The notes below the pieces were generated by a model, which searched no databases, was not told where the DNA came from, and saw only the letters and a list, made by a program, of their open reading frames with translations. From an uncultured Acetatifactor sp. (lineage in GTDB: Bacteria > Bacillota > Clostridia > Lachnospirales > Lachnospiraceae), in contig CAJUCT010000007.1 of the NCBI GenBank assembly GCA_910585015.1, positions 1 to 51,525 on the forward strand: a DNA stretch of 51,525 bases, given 5' to 3'. The position numbers and the translations under genes are program-made. Below, one piece after another: positions 30,463 through 38,313 of the stretch (within the stretch, counting starts at the first letter, position 1; each line of letters starts with the position of its first letter).

Positions 30463-32130
30463 ATGCCGGAATCAGATAAGAATCAGGGATTTGATGCATT
30501 TTGTGGAGTAGCAGAGCAGTTTGCGACCTGCATGAATGATTACCTTTTTGTTTATGACATCATGAATGATGCCTACTTTATCACGGAGAGCGCGACGAAG
30601 CGGTTTTCTCTGCCGGCGGCGCTGTTTCATGATGTGACGGAGAATTTGAGGAGAGTGGTGCATCCAGACGATTTTCCTATGTTACAGGCAGATTTACAAC
30701 AGTTGTTGTCCGGTGTGAAGGCGGAGCATGAACTGCGTTATCGCTGGCTGGGCAAGGACGGCACTGCGATCTGGATCATATGTCGGGGAAGAGTGCTGCA
30801 GAACGCGGAAGGGCGGCCCTGGTTGATGTTGGGCTGTATCAATGAGATTGGCCAGAAGCAGAAAGCGGACAATGTCAGCGGTCTGTTGGGCGCATCCTCC
30901 CTACAGGAGCGCTTAAGGCAGCTGCGCGCCCCCAAGGCAGGGTTTGTGATGCGCATTGGTATTGACGATTTTCGTATTATCAACGAGAGGCTGGGAGTGG
31001 ACTATGGGGATACGGTGCTGCGACAGGTGGCACAGTGTATTGAGAGCCGTCTGTTGCCGGGCCAGTCTGTGTATAGGGTTATCGCGGACGAGTTCCTGAT
31101 ACTGGATTTGCTTGGCGATGATCCTGAGGAGAATAAGGAGTTGTACTACAATATACGGCAGGAAGTGGAGCAGACCATAGCCGGACACAATTATGAGGCG
31201 GTCTATACCATATCCGGCGGAATTGTTGACATGCAGGATATGCAGAAGGCGGATTATGAGGAGATTATGCGCCTGTCAGAGTTCACGCTGGGGCAGGCCA
31301 AGCGTCTGGGGAAGAATCAGGTATATCTGTTCAGTCAGACAGACTATGATGCCTTCTTGCGTTCCAGGGCCATCAGCAGAAGTCTTCGGAAGGCTGTATC
31401 CAACGATTTTGCAGGGATGGATCTGTATTTTCAGCCCCTGGTTTACACCGATACTGAGCAGCTGTACGGGGCGGAAGCGCTGCTGCGCTATCAGATGCCG
31501 GACGGAGAACACATCTCTCCTGTGGAATTTATTCCGATTCTGGAGGAGAGCGGCCTGATTCTGCCAGTGGGGAAATGGATCATCCACAGAGCCGCGGACA
31601 TGTGCAAAGCCTGTAGAAAAAAATATCCGGATTTTCGGGTCAGCATTAATCTGTCCTATATACAGCTGACTAAGAGCCCTGTGTTCATAGAGGTCATGGA
31701 TGCCCTGCAGGAGACGGGCCTGCCGCCGGATGCTTTGATCATGGAACTGACGGAGAGCGGCTATCTTGAGAACAGCATCAATGTTCAAAAGGTGTGGCAG
31801 CGGTTCAAAGAGGCGGGGGTCCAGATTGCTTTGGATGATTTTGGAACCGGCTATTCCAACTTACAGAATATTGGCCGCTTCAATCCTGATATTGTAAAGA
31901 TTGACAGAAGTTTTACCCTGAGAGCCATGCAGCACAGCTATGAGCGTCAGTTGTTGAGCCACATTATCAATATGGTACACAGCATTCACCTGCGCATTGT
32001 TATAGAAGGTGTGGAGGAGAGGGAGGAACAGCAGCAGGTTATGCAGCTGGGATCGGACTTTATTCAGGGATATTATTACAGCAAACCCTGTTCCAGGGAG
32101 GAGTTTTTTGAGAAATATCATATAATGTGA
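30463..32130 (+). CDS. PAS / degenerate GGDEF / EAL domain protein, probable cyclic-di-GMP phosphodiesterase
   Basis: 555 residues from ATG 30463 after GGAGG (30448-30452). Residues 15-125 form a PAS-like sensor domain (RVVHPDDFPMLQADL; HELRYRWLGKDGTAIWI). The GGDEF domain (about 145-300) has RVIADEFLIL where RxGGDEF is expected, so both glycines are lost and cyclase activity is unlikely. The EAL domain (about 305-550) keeps GAEALLRY, the NLSYIQL Asn, ELTESGYL, ALDDFGTGYSN, VKIDRSF, VIEGVE and the QGYYYSKP motif, so all metal and catalytic residues look present. It should break down cyclic-di-GMP, with the degenerate GGDEF perhaps binding GTP to activate it. No membrane segment. No partner cyclase is in the window. 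Confidence 0.9.
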   Translation: MPESDKNQGFDAFCGVAEQFATCMNDYLFVYDIMNDAYFITESATKRFSLPAALFHDVTENLRRVVHPDDFPMLQADLQQLLSGVKAEHELRYRWLGKDGTAIWIICRGRVLQNAEGRPWLMLGCINEIGQKQKADNVSGLLGASSLQERLRQLRAPKAGFVMRIGIDDFRIINERLGVDYGDTVLRQVAQCIESRLLPGQSVYRVIADEFLILDLLGDDPEENKELYYNIRQEVEQTIAGHNYEAVYTISGGIVDMQDMQKADYEEIMRLSEFTLGQAKRLGKNQVYLFSQTDYDAFLRSRAISRSLRKAVSNDFAGMDLYFQPLVYTDTEQLYGAEALLRYQMPDGEHISPVEFIPILEESGLILPVGKWIIHRAADMCKACRKKYPDFRVSINLSYIQLTKSPVFIEVMDALQETGLPPDALIMELTESGYLENSINVQKVWQRFKEAGVQIALDDFGTGYSNLQNIGRFNPDIVKIDRSFTLRAMQHSYERQLLSHIINMVHSIHLRIVIEGVEEREEQQQVMQLGSDFIQGYYYSKPCSREEFFEKYHIM

Positions 32131-32134
32131 AGAG

Positions 32135-32276
32135 TAGGCGATTGTGAAACTCCCTTTCCGGTAACAGCGGAGGGGCAATATATACAAAATAAGGGCGACT
32201 TGCCACTGCGTCGGAGTCCGTTTTTGTATATATTGACCAGCCACGTCACCTACAGAGAATCTTTCGCAATTGCCTA
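32135..32276. repeat. Family C palindrome, full copy (142 bp)
   Basis: The ends TAGGCGATTGTGAAA (32135 on) and TTTCGCAATTGCCTA (to 32276) are imperfect inverses; inner arms CAATATATACAAAA and TTTTTGTATATATTG are also inverse. The whole can fold on itself. It has no coding capacity. Half copies lie at 12581-12640 and 47071-47126. Confidence 0.8.
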
Positions 32277-32297
32277 AATGTGAAGGGGAACGAAAGG

Positions 32298-32331
32298 AGT
32301 GCCAGGCGCTGTTGAGCGGCCTGGCACTTTA
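32298..32331. terminator. Hairpin between convergent genes
   Basis: AGTGCCAGGC (32298-32307) and GCCTGGCACT (32319-32328) form a perfect 10-bp stem. A second, plus-strand terminator follows: GGGG (32347-32350), CCCC (32356-32359), then TTTTTT (32363-32368). Confidence 0.7.
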
Positions 32332-32375
32332 AGTATGTGTGTATTTGGGGATCAGCCCCTGCTTTTTTGGCGCGT

Positions 32376-32897
32376 TTATCTGCGCATCGCCCGGCGCACA
32401 CCAATCACCACCGGCGGAACCAGCAGGATATGGCAGACAATGCCGGGAACAGCGCTGACAAAGGCTCCAGACAGGAAAGCGGGGAAGGTAAAAGCAGGTC
32501 CCACAATCAGCCCCAGAACAAAGCGGGCAATTCCCCATACGATACGTCCGCCCAGCATGGCCCCGATCAGAGAAGCATATAAAAAGGGTAATTTCTTTGG
32601 CAGAAGCTTCAGCAACACCCCGGAGAAGGCGCCATAAGCAGCCAGTTCAAACATCATAGCCAGGCCGGTGGGCATGATGGGCGGCATGCCAAACAGAAGA
32701 AAGCGCAGCAGCGGTGCGATAAAGCCCACTGCCAGGCCGTACTGCCATCCACAGAGCAGGCCGCACATCAGCACCGGAATGTGCATGGGGGATAATGCGC
32801 TGCCGATCTGGGGAATCTGGCCGGTGAGAAAAGGCAGCACTATACACAGTGCCAGACAGACAGCGGAGAGACATAAATTTTCCATATTTCTTTTCAT
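32376..32897 (-). CDS. ECF transporter S component
   Basis: 173 residues with six predicted helices, mostly Leu/Gly/Ala/Pro. The N-terminus LCLSAVCLALCIVLPFLTG, the loop GSALSPMHIPVLMCGLLCG and FGMPPIMPTGLAMMFELAAYG are typical of vitamin-binding S components that dock on a shared EcfA/A'/T module. The C-terminus is RRAMRR. The ligand is not clear: the sequence does not show the ThiT, RibU, BioY or CbrT hallmarks that I know. No EcfA or EcfT genes are near, as usual for group II ECF systems. It is transcribed alone from a promoter at 33107-33135, with a structured leader of about 200 bases that includes a terminator-like hairpin. Confidence 0.8.
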   Translation of the reverse strand: MKRNMENLCLSAVCLALCIVLPFLTGQIPQIGSALSPMHIPVLMCGLLCGWQYGLAVGFIAPLLRFLLFGMPPIMPTGLAMMFELAAYGAFSGVLLKLLPKKLPFLYASLIGAMLGGRIVWGIARFVLGLIVGPAFTFPAFLSGAFVSAVPGIVCHILLVPPVVIGVRRAMRR

Positions 32898-32923
32898 GTG
32901 ATTTGTACCTCTTTCTTATTTAG

Positions 32924-32989
32924 AGTTCCGCATATCCCCTTCACCCCCCACAATCCCGATTTCTTTCAGTGTGAGTTCCGGGGATATGC
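32924..32989 (-). repeat. Family A leader repeat (single copy)
   Basis: On the minus strand GCATATCCCC (32989 side) pairs with GGGGATATGC and ends in GCGGAACT (32931-32924), followed by CTAAATAAGAAAGAGG, the SD region of the ECF S gene. Confidence 0.8.
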
Positions 32990-33007
32990 TGTGATTAAAA
33001 TATTTGG

Positions 33008-33060
33008 ACGCAAAAAAAGCACCCGTACCCTTCTGGGGCGCAGATACCTTCCTGGTATGC
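33008..33060 (-). promoter_or_regulatory. Attenuator-like hairpins in the ECF S leader
   Basis: In transcription order: CAGAC-AGAA-GTCTG just upstream (33079-33066), then GCATACC-AGGAA-GGTATCTGC, then GCGCCC...GGGTGC followed by TTTTTTT (end near 33013). A T-rich terminator far upstream of the start codon suggests a riboswitch or attenuator. I could not match it to the TPP, FMN, THF, cobalamin, preQ1 or T-box consensus. Confidence 0.5.
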
Positions 33061-33106
33061 ATCTCAGACTTCTGTCTGTTTGGCCGCTTCAGCTGAACCG
33101 TTAATA

Positions 33107-33135
33107 ACCATACCATATTCAGGAAAAAATGTCAA
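33107..33135 (-). promoter_or_regulatory. Promoter of the ECF S gene
   Basis: On the minus strand TTGACA (33135-33130), 17-base spacer, TATGGT (33112-33107). It places the transcription start about 200 bases before the gene. Confidence 0.7.
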
Positions 33136-33257
33136 GCGGGCATGGAATTATGTGATTATTGCTGATTGTATTTACTTTCAAACTGGCATCTCAGTCGTCA
33201 AAATGACCGAGCAGACAGTTATCCATTGTGGATAACTGCCCGATAAATTGGAAGTTG

Positions 33258-33938
33258 TTAGTGGATCACCTCATAGCGTAATCTGATATATGAATCCTCC
33301 AAAACCATACATTCCTGCAATTTCAACACCCCTAATTGTGATAATTCACTTTCCGATAGCAAAGATTTTCCGTCAATCAAGGTAGATGTGTCCTTGCCGC
33401 CAATTAAAACAGGAGCAACAACGATATCTATATAATCGAACAACTTTTTTCGAAGAAACATTCCGTTTAGTGTGCCGCCGCTTTGTATAGTAATCCTCTG
33501 ACATCCAAATTCCGACTTGAGTTTTGCAAGTGCATCCATCAAAGACAATTCGCTTTGACAAATGATATGAAGGTTGCTTTCATCTACTTGAAACGCTGGA
33601 TGGTCTGTATTGGATGTGATCAGCACAAATTCTTTTGATAAGGCGCAGAAATAGCGAATACCGTGTTCGGTCAAATGATGGTTGTCAATCACTGCAAAGG
33701 AAACGGGCGTCTTATTCGGCATTTTCTTCGTGTTGACACCCATCTTTTCCTGTACTCTGCCAGAGTTGAGCGACCACAAGTCAGTTGTCTGCTCTATTTC
33801 GTAATATTGACGCAAGCCTTCCCTCACACCTGCGATCTTAGGAAAATCTTTATCAACATCCAAATTGTCTGTTGCTCCGGTGCTGATTTTCCCGTCAACC
33901 GACATAAGCATAAATAGTGTTGTAATTGGCCTATCCAT
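33258..33938 (-). CDS. RibD C-terminal-like reductase (dihydrofolate-reductase fold)
   Basis: 226 residues. It begins PITTLFMLMSVDGKISTGAT, the usual N-terminus of the RibD C-terminal domain, with the substrate-binding SVDGKI. The NADPH loop is ITIQSGGTLNGMFLRKKL (near 155-172), and VAPVLIGGKDTSTLI follows near 180-195. This fold reduces the ribosyl side chain in riboflavin synthesis, but as a free-standing protein away from rib genes it may reduce another pterin- or flavin-like substrate. Codon use is more AT-rich than most of the window, suggesting later acquisition. ATG follows GAGGGGGG. It has its own promoter (33971-33999). Confidence 0.82.
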   Translation of the reverse strand: MDRPITTLFMLMSVDGKISTGATDNLDVDKDFPKIAGVREGLRQYYEIEQTTDLWSLNSGRVQEKMGVNTKKMPNKTPVSFAVIDNHHLTEHGIRYFCALSKEFVLITSNTDHPAFQVDESNLHIICQSELSLMDALAKLKSEFGCQRITIQSGGTLNGMFLRKKLFDYIDIVVAPVLIGGKDTSTLIDGKSLLSESELSQLGVLKLQECMVLEDSYIRLRYEVIH

Positions 33939-33970
33939 TTTTCCCCCCTCGATTTTTATTTGTCAGACTG

Positions 33971-33999
33971 ATTATATCACAGCTAATTTTTCCTTTCAA
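33971..33999 (-). promoter_or_regulatory. Promoter of the RibD-C-like gene
   Basis: On the minus strand TTGAAA (33999-33994), 17-base spacer, TATAAT (33976-33971). Confidence 0.8.
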
Positions 34000-34145
34000 T
34001 CTGTTATTGGTGAAAGCGCGGGTGCTTTTTCCGTCAACACGAAAGGTAAAAGGGACATAAGGCAAAAACTTATGGGCTTCAATCCCCTGTTTTAGCGGCT
34101 TTTGTAGATACAATAAAAATTTTTTGAAAAATTTCCAAATTCCTA

Positions 34146-34174
34146 TTGACATTTTTCATAGGACAGTGTAGAAT
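34146..34174 (+). promoter_or_regulatory. Promoter of tRNA-Leu(CAG)
   Basis: TTGACA (34146-34151), 17-base spacer, TAGAAT (34169-34174), 12 bases before the tRNA 5' end. Confidence 0.85.
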
Positions 34175-34185
34175 ACATATTGTTC

Positions 34186-34269
34186 GCAGGAGTGGCGGAA
34201 TTGGCAGACGCGCACGGTTCAGGTCCGTGTGGTGGTAACACCTTGAGGGTTCAAGTCCCTTCTCCTGCA
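34186..34269 (+). tRNA. tRNA-Leu, anticodon CAG
   Basis: 84 bases. Acceptor GCAGGAG/CTCCTGC with discriminator A, D-arm GGCGGAATTGGCAGACGC, anticodon stem CACGG/CCGTG with loop TTCAGGT (anticodon CAG, reads CUG), long variable arm, T-arm GAGGGTTCAAGTCCCTT. CCA is not encoded. Confidence 0.93.
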
Positions 34270-34273
34270 TCTG

Positions 34274-34320
34274 ATGGTGCGAAGCAGAACACGGGTTGTT
34301 CAGGTTTCGCACCATTTTAT
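34274..34320 (+). terminator. Terminator of tRNA-Leu(CAG)
   Basis: ATGGTGCGAA (34274-34283) pairs perfectly with TTCGCACCAT (34306-34315), followed by TTTAT. Confidence 0.8.
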
Positions 34321-34482
34321 GTATGAAGGACAAAGGCGGGAAAGGGGAAATCTACGGATTTCTCCTTTTTTGGGGTGTGGAGTGCCTGCACAAACTGTAA
34401 CTTTTCTGCTGTATTGCTGTCTATATGGGTGTATGATTCCATGGAAAAATGAAAAAGGCATGTATGCGGAAAAGAGGTAAGT

Positions 34483-35862
34483 ATGAAAAGACAATGGACA
34501 AAGTGGCTGGGAATTATCTTGGCGGGCAGTATGCTGGTGGGCTGCGGCAGTCAGCCGGGAGGCGCGGAGCCGTTGACGGCAGGAAGCGAGACGGCAGGAA
34601 GCGAGACGGCAGGAAGCGAGACGGCAGGCAGCGGGACGGCAGGAAGCGAGACAGCAGGAAGCGGGACGACAGGCAGCGGGACTGCGCAGACGCAGGCAGG
34701 CGATGGCGGAACGGAGCCGCAGCAGATGCAAACAGCAGAGGGCCAGGGCTGGAACCGAGAGGATGACGGCAGCTATGAGGCGCTGCAACAGTTTTCCCAG
34801 CGGTTGATGCTGGAGAACATGGAGGAGGTAAATCCTCTGTTGTCCCCTGTTTCCGCTTATCTGGCCCTGGGCATGGTGGGCATGGGCGCCCGGGGAGAGA
34901 CAGGGCAGGAATTTCAGGATTTACTGGGCGGCAATATGCCCGCAGTCTCCCGAAGCCTAATGGAGCGTTATCCTCAGGAGCAGGAGGGCATGGCTTTGAC
35001 CATCGCCAATTCTGTCTGGATGGATCAGCAGGTGACTCCGGACGTACAGTGGATTGCGGATATGGAAGGGATTTTCCGGGGAGAGGGCTACCGGGGTGTG
35101 CTTTCAAGTCAGGAGATTATGGATCAGATCAATGCCTGGTGCAGTGAGAAAACAAGGGGGCTGATTCCGCAGATGCTTGAGGAGCCGCTGAACTCTGACG
35201 CAAGTTTGACGGTTCTGGATGCCATCTATTTCAAGGGGGATTGGATCGTTCCCTTTGACGCGCTGGATACGGTCCAGAGGCCCTTTACTAAAGAGGACGG
35301 TACGGAGTTACAGGTGGATACCATGAGTATGTGTGAGCAAAGCCAGCGGTATCTGCACAGCGAACTGGGGGAGGGTGTTCTGCTTCCCTATCAGGGCGGG
35401 GAGTTTGCCTATGTGGCCATCCTGCCGGGTGAAGGGATCCAGGTGAGGGAGCTTTACCGCCAGCTGACTCCCCAGGCTCTGGCGGAATTGTTGGAGAGCG
35501 AGAAGCGGGAGTTGTGCAACCTGCGTCTGCCAAAGTATGAGGTTAGCTTTGATCGGGAACTGAATGAGAGTCTGCAGAGTATGGGGCTGGTTCGGGCATT
35601 TGACGGGAGTATGGCGGATTTTTCCGGTCTGGTGCAGAAAGATTCTATGCACATCAGTCTGGTGAAACAGAAAGCGGTGTTCCGTGTGGACGAGAAGGGT
35701 ACGGAGGCGGCTGCAGTGACTATGGTGGTTATGGATAGACTTGCCGACTTGGAAGCTCCTGAATCCCGGGATTTGTATTTTGACAGGCCCTTTGTATATA
35801 TGATTCTGGATCTGGAGACGCAGGTGCCTTTATTTGTGGGCATTATGGATGATCCCGGCTGA
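34483..35862 (+). CDS. Serpin-family protease inhibitor lipoprotein
   Basis: 459 residues. Signal peptide with lipobox MLVGC gives a lipidated Cys21. Residues 30-70 are tandem AGSET/AGSGT units that act as a flexible spacer. The serpin fold runs from about 90 to 455: NPLLSPVSAYLALGMVGMGA, LTVLDAIYFKGDWIVPFD, PYQGGEFAYVAILPGEG and the end RPFVYMILDLETQVPLFVGI. The hinge EKGTEAAAVT fits an inhibitory serpin with small residues at P12-P9; the scissile bond should lie in VVMDRLADLE, probably near Leu-Ala, which would favour chymotrypsin- or elastase-like proteases. It is surface-exposed and may protect against host or bacterial proteases. Serpins are rare in bacteria but known in gut Firmicutes and bifidobacteria. 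GAGGTAAGT gives the SD; the gene follows the tRNA terminator. Confidence 0.9.
   Translation: MKRQWTKWLGIILAGSMLVGCGSQPGGAEPLTAGSETAGSETAGSETAGSGTAGSETAGSGTTGSGTAQTQAGDGGTEPQQMQTAEGQGWNREDDGSYEALQQFSQRLMLENMEEVNPLLSPVSAYLALGMVGMGARGETGQEFQDLLGGNMPAVSRSLMERYPQEQEGMALTIANSVWMDQQVTPDVQWIADMEGIFRGEGYRGVLSSQEIMDQINAWCSEKTRGLIPQMLEEPLNSDASLTVLDAIYFKGDWIVPFDALDTVQRPFTKEDGTELQVDTMSMCEQSQRYLHSELGEGVLLPYQGGEFAYVAILPGEGIQVRELYRQLTPQALAELLESEKRELCNLRLPKYEVSFDRELNESLQSMGLVRAFDGSMADFSGLVQKDSMHISLVKQKAVFRVDEKGTEAAAVTMVVMDRLADLEAPESRDLYFDRPFVYMILDLETQVPLFVGIMDDPG
34580..34690 (+). repeat. 15-base tandem repeats in the serpin gene
   Basis: About seven units of GGCAGGAAGCGAGAC type encode AGSET or AGSGT. Adjacent units near 34580-34625 are identical, so slippage could change the linker length. 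Confidence 0.8.
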
Positions 35863-35982
35863 TGTCGCTTCCATGAGCTTTATATATATTTAACTTTTTT
35901 TTCTTGGGAATATCTGGTATGATATATACTGATAGTTCGGGAATTGTTTTGGCTATAATGATAGGAAAGAAGGAACAGGCGG

Positions 35983-36600
35983 ATGAACAGGGTAAGGCAG
36001 ATAAAAAAGCAGACGGACAACAGATTTCTCAATCTCTATGAGTTTGAGGCGGAGCACCGGGACGGGAAAACCACGCCCTATTTTGTGGCCTCCCGCGCCA
36101 AAAGCCAGCAGGACTTGAAAGCGCTGTGCCATGACAGGCGATCGGACGGGGTGATCATCTATGGCGTCTATGGGGAGAAAAAGGACAAAGTGGTGCTGAT
36201 CCGTCAGTTCCGTTATCCCATCAATGATTATATCTATGAGTTCCCTGCCGGTCTGGTGGAGGAGGGGGAGGATATGTTTGATGCCGGTGTCCGGGAGATC
36301 TATGAGGAGACCGGATTGAAATTTATTCCCAAGAAAGTGGATGCGGCGTATGCCAAGCCCTATTATACCACCGTGGGCATGACGGATGAGTGCTGCGGCA
36401 CGGTATATGGCTATTGTGAGGGCGTTCCCAGCAACAGTCATCAGGAGGCATCGGAGGATATACAGATCGTGCTGGCGGATCGGCAGGAGTGCAGGCGGAT
36501 CCTGCGTGAGGAGAATGTGGCTATCATGTGCGCCTACATGCTGATGCATTTTATCCACAGCAGTGAGGAGGATCCGTTGGCCTTCACGGAGGAAATCTGA
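35983..36600 (+). CDS. NUDIX hydrolase (ADP-ribose pyrophosphatase-like)
   Basis: 205 residues. The Nudix box is GLVEEGEDMFDAGVREIYEE followed by TGL, an exact fit to G-x5-E-x7-R-E-U-x-E-E-x-G-U (about 89-111). The preceding strand, VVLIRQFRYPINDYIYEFPA, is typical of ADP-ribose and ADP-sugar pyrophosphatases. PYYTTVGMTDECCG near 126-139 is the usual position of the substrate loop. It hydrolyses a nucleoside diphosphate linked to a sugar, most likely ADP-ribose. Soluble. A TATAAT lies at 35954-35959 without a good -35 box. Confidence 0.85.
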   Translation: MNRVRQIKKQTDNRFLNLYEFEAEHRDGKTTPYFVASRAKSQQDLKALCHDRRSDGVIIYGVYGEKKDKVVLIRQFRYPINDYIYEFPAGLVEEGEDMFDAGVREIYEETGLKFIPKKVDAAYAKPYYTTVGMTDECCGTVYGYCEGVPSNSHQEASEDIQIVLADRQECRRILREENVAIMCAYMLMHFIHSSEEDPLAFTEEI

Positions 36601-36619
36601 CTTGCATGACCGGGGGCGT

Positions 36620-36866
36620 GAAGCGCCCAGAGCGATGTCGGGACAGGGAAAATGCGGAATGCTACAGCATGTTCCCGAAAAAGAGCACTGATCTATATCG
36701 GGACGCCTCAAAGCGGCCTGCTATGGATCCCCGGAGAGTGCGCTTGCAGGGAAAATGCAGAACTCTACAGCATGTTCCCGGAAAGAGCACTGATCCATGT
36801 CAGGACGCCCGAAAGCGGCCTGACATGGATCACCAGAAAGTGCGCTTGCAGGGAAGATGCGGAACT
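36620..36866 (+). repeat. Family A leader repeat, two full copies and one partial
   Basis: Ends at GCGGAAT (36654), GCAGAACT (36757) and GCGGAACT (36859), periods 103 and 102. The last unit has a perfect 13-bp stem: GATCCATGTCAGG (36792-36804) and CCTGACATGGATC (36819-36831), with outer arms GCATGTTCCC-like and GGGAAGATGC. It fills the 36601-36889 gap and ends at the SD region of the acyltransferase. Confidence 0.85.
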
Positions 36867-36889
36867 CTAAATAGAAAGGGAAATTGTAG

Positions 36890-38194
36890 ATGGCCATAGA
36901 ACAAAAGCGTACAGAAGATTGGTATCGGCTGGATCTGTCGGCCATTGTTTACCCCACTTTGCAGCGGCGGGATTTTTCCTCCGTCTACCGGCTGTCGGTG
37001 GTACTGAAGGAGGAGGTAGACCCGGCGGTACTGCAGCAGGCGGTGGATCAGGTCATGCCCCGATTCCCCACCTACAAAGCCGCCATACGCAAGGGTGTAT
37101 TTTGGCGGTATCTGGAGCCCAACAATCGGCCGGGCCCCTTTGTGCAGCCGGATGTGAAAAATCCCTGTCAGCCCATGCATTTTAAAGGGAATAACCGCTA
37201 CTTGGTGCGGTTTTACCATTATGGGGGGCGGATTGCCCTGGAGGCTCATCACAGCCTGGGAGACGGCACCGGCGGCATGTGCCTGCTAATGACGGTGACG
37301 ACGCAGTATCTGCGGCTGAAGTATCAGGCGCAGATCCGGCCCGAGGGTTTTGTGCTGGACATCGGGAGCAAGCCGGATCCGGAGGAGTTGGAAGATGCCT
37401 ATATGCGCTATGCCAACGCCCGGGTCTGTCCGCCCAGGCCCGGGGAGAAGACTTACCGGGTCAGGGGCACTATGGAGCCCTTTTACACTTTGAACATCAT
37501 AGACGGGATCATGTCGGTGAGTCAGGTGATACAGGTGGCAAAGCGCTATAACGCCACGGTGACGGAGTATCTCAACGCCGTGCTGATCTATGCGCTGCTG
37601 CAGAAGCAGGATCAGGAGAGGGGCCGTAGACAGCGCCCGGTGAAGATCGCCATGCCGGTGAACCTGCGCAGATTTTTCCCTTCCAAAACCCTGCGGAATT
37701 TTATCACCATGATCTATCCGGGGGTGGATCCGCGGCTGGGAGACTACACTTTCCCGGAGATTGTGGAGCAGGTGCATCACTATATGCAGTACTATCTGAA
37801 CGAGAAACTGCTGCGGGGGGATATCACCACCAACGCGGAGACTCAGCGCAATCCATTTATTCGGGTGGTGCCGCTTTTTATCAAGGATTTCGTGGTGCGG
37901 CAGTTCTACACCAAGGTTCAGGATAAAAATTCTTCTGCGGGGCTGACCAATATGGGGGCCTTGCAGGTGCCTGGTTCCATGAAACCCTATATTGAGCGTT
38001 TTGACATCTATATGGGCCAGCCTTTTTCCTCCCGGACCAACTGCGCCATTATAAGCTTCGGGGATGTGCTTACCATCAATTTTGCCAGCAGCATCATTGA
38101 GGCGGACGTGGAGCGTTATTTCTTCCGAAAGCTGGTACAGGACGGCATCCATGTAAAGATCGAGAGCAACCGCAGCCAAAATGCTGTACCCTGA
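36890..38194 (+). CDS. Condensation/alcohol-acyltransferase-like protein
   Basis: 434 residues. The catalytic motif is EAHHSLGDGTGG (near 117-128), the HHxxxDG motif of CoA-dependent acyltransferases and condensation domains. ERFDIYMGQPFSSRTNCAII with FGDVLTINFASSIIEADVE near 385-420 matches the DFGWG/solvent-channel half. Two similar halves of about 200 residues fit the family chloramphenicol-acetyltransferase-like fold. Soluble. It is probably an acyl transfer enzyme on an alcohol or lipid; the substrate is unknown. The next two genes, a zinc-ribbon membrane protein and an HSL-type esterase, run in the same direction, and this trio looks like one pathway. SD is AGAAAGGG. Confidence 0.75.
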   Translation: MAIEQKRTEDWYRLDLSAIVYPTLQRRDFSSVYRLSVVLKEEVDPAVLQQAVDQVMPRFPTYKAAIRKGVFWRYLEPNNRPGPFVQPDVKNPCQPMHFKGNNRYLVRFYHYGGRIALEAHHSLGDGTGGMCLLMTVTTQYLRLKYQAQIRPEGFVLDIGSKPDPEELEDAYMRYANARVCPPRPGEKTYRVRGTMEPFYTLNIIDGIMSVSQVIQVAKRYNATVTEYLNAVLIYALLQKQDQERGRRQRPVKIAMPVNLRRFFPSKTLRNFITMIYPGVDPRLGDYTFPEIVEQVHHYMQYYLNEKLLRGDITTNAETQRNPFIRVVPLFIKDFVVRQFYTKVQDKNSSAGLTNMGALQVPGSMKPYIERFDIYMGQPFSSRTNCAIISFGDVLTINFASSIIEADVERYFFRKLVQDGIHVKIESNRSQNAVP

Positions 38195-38313
38195 TGTTAT
38201 GTGGGGCATATATGGAAAAAAATGTCGTTAACTATAGGTATAGGCGGGGCACTGAGAGACTTTTTCCCGCATATGCCAAAGACGGCAGCAGAACTATAAA
38301 ATAGGAGAAATAT

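Noticed and set aside
32898..33112. TPP, FMN, THF, cobalamin, preQ1 or T-box riboswitch before the ECF S gene
   Set aside because: A CTGAGATG string recalls TPP, but the second conserved half is missing, and the other consensus cores are absent. Kept as an unassigned leader.
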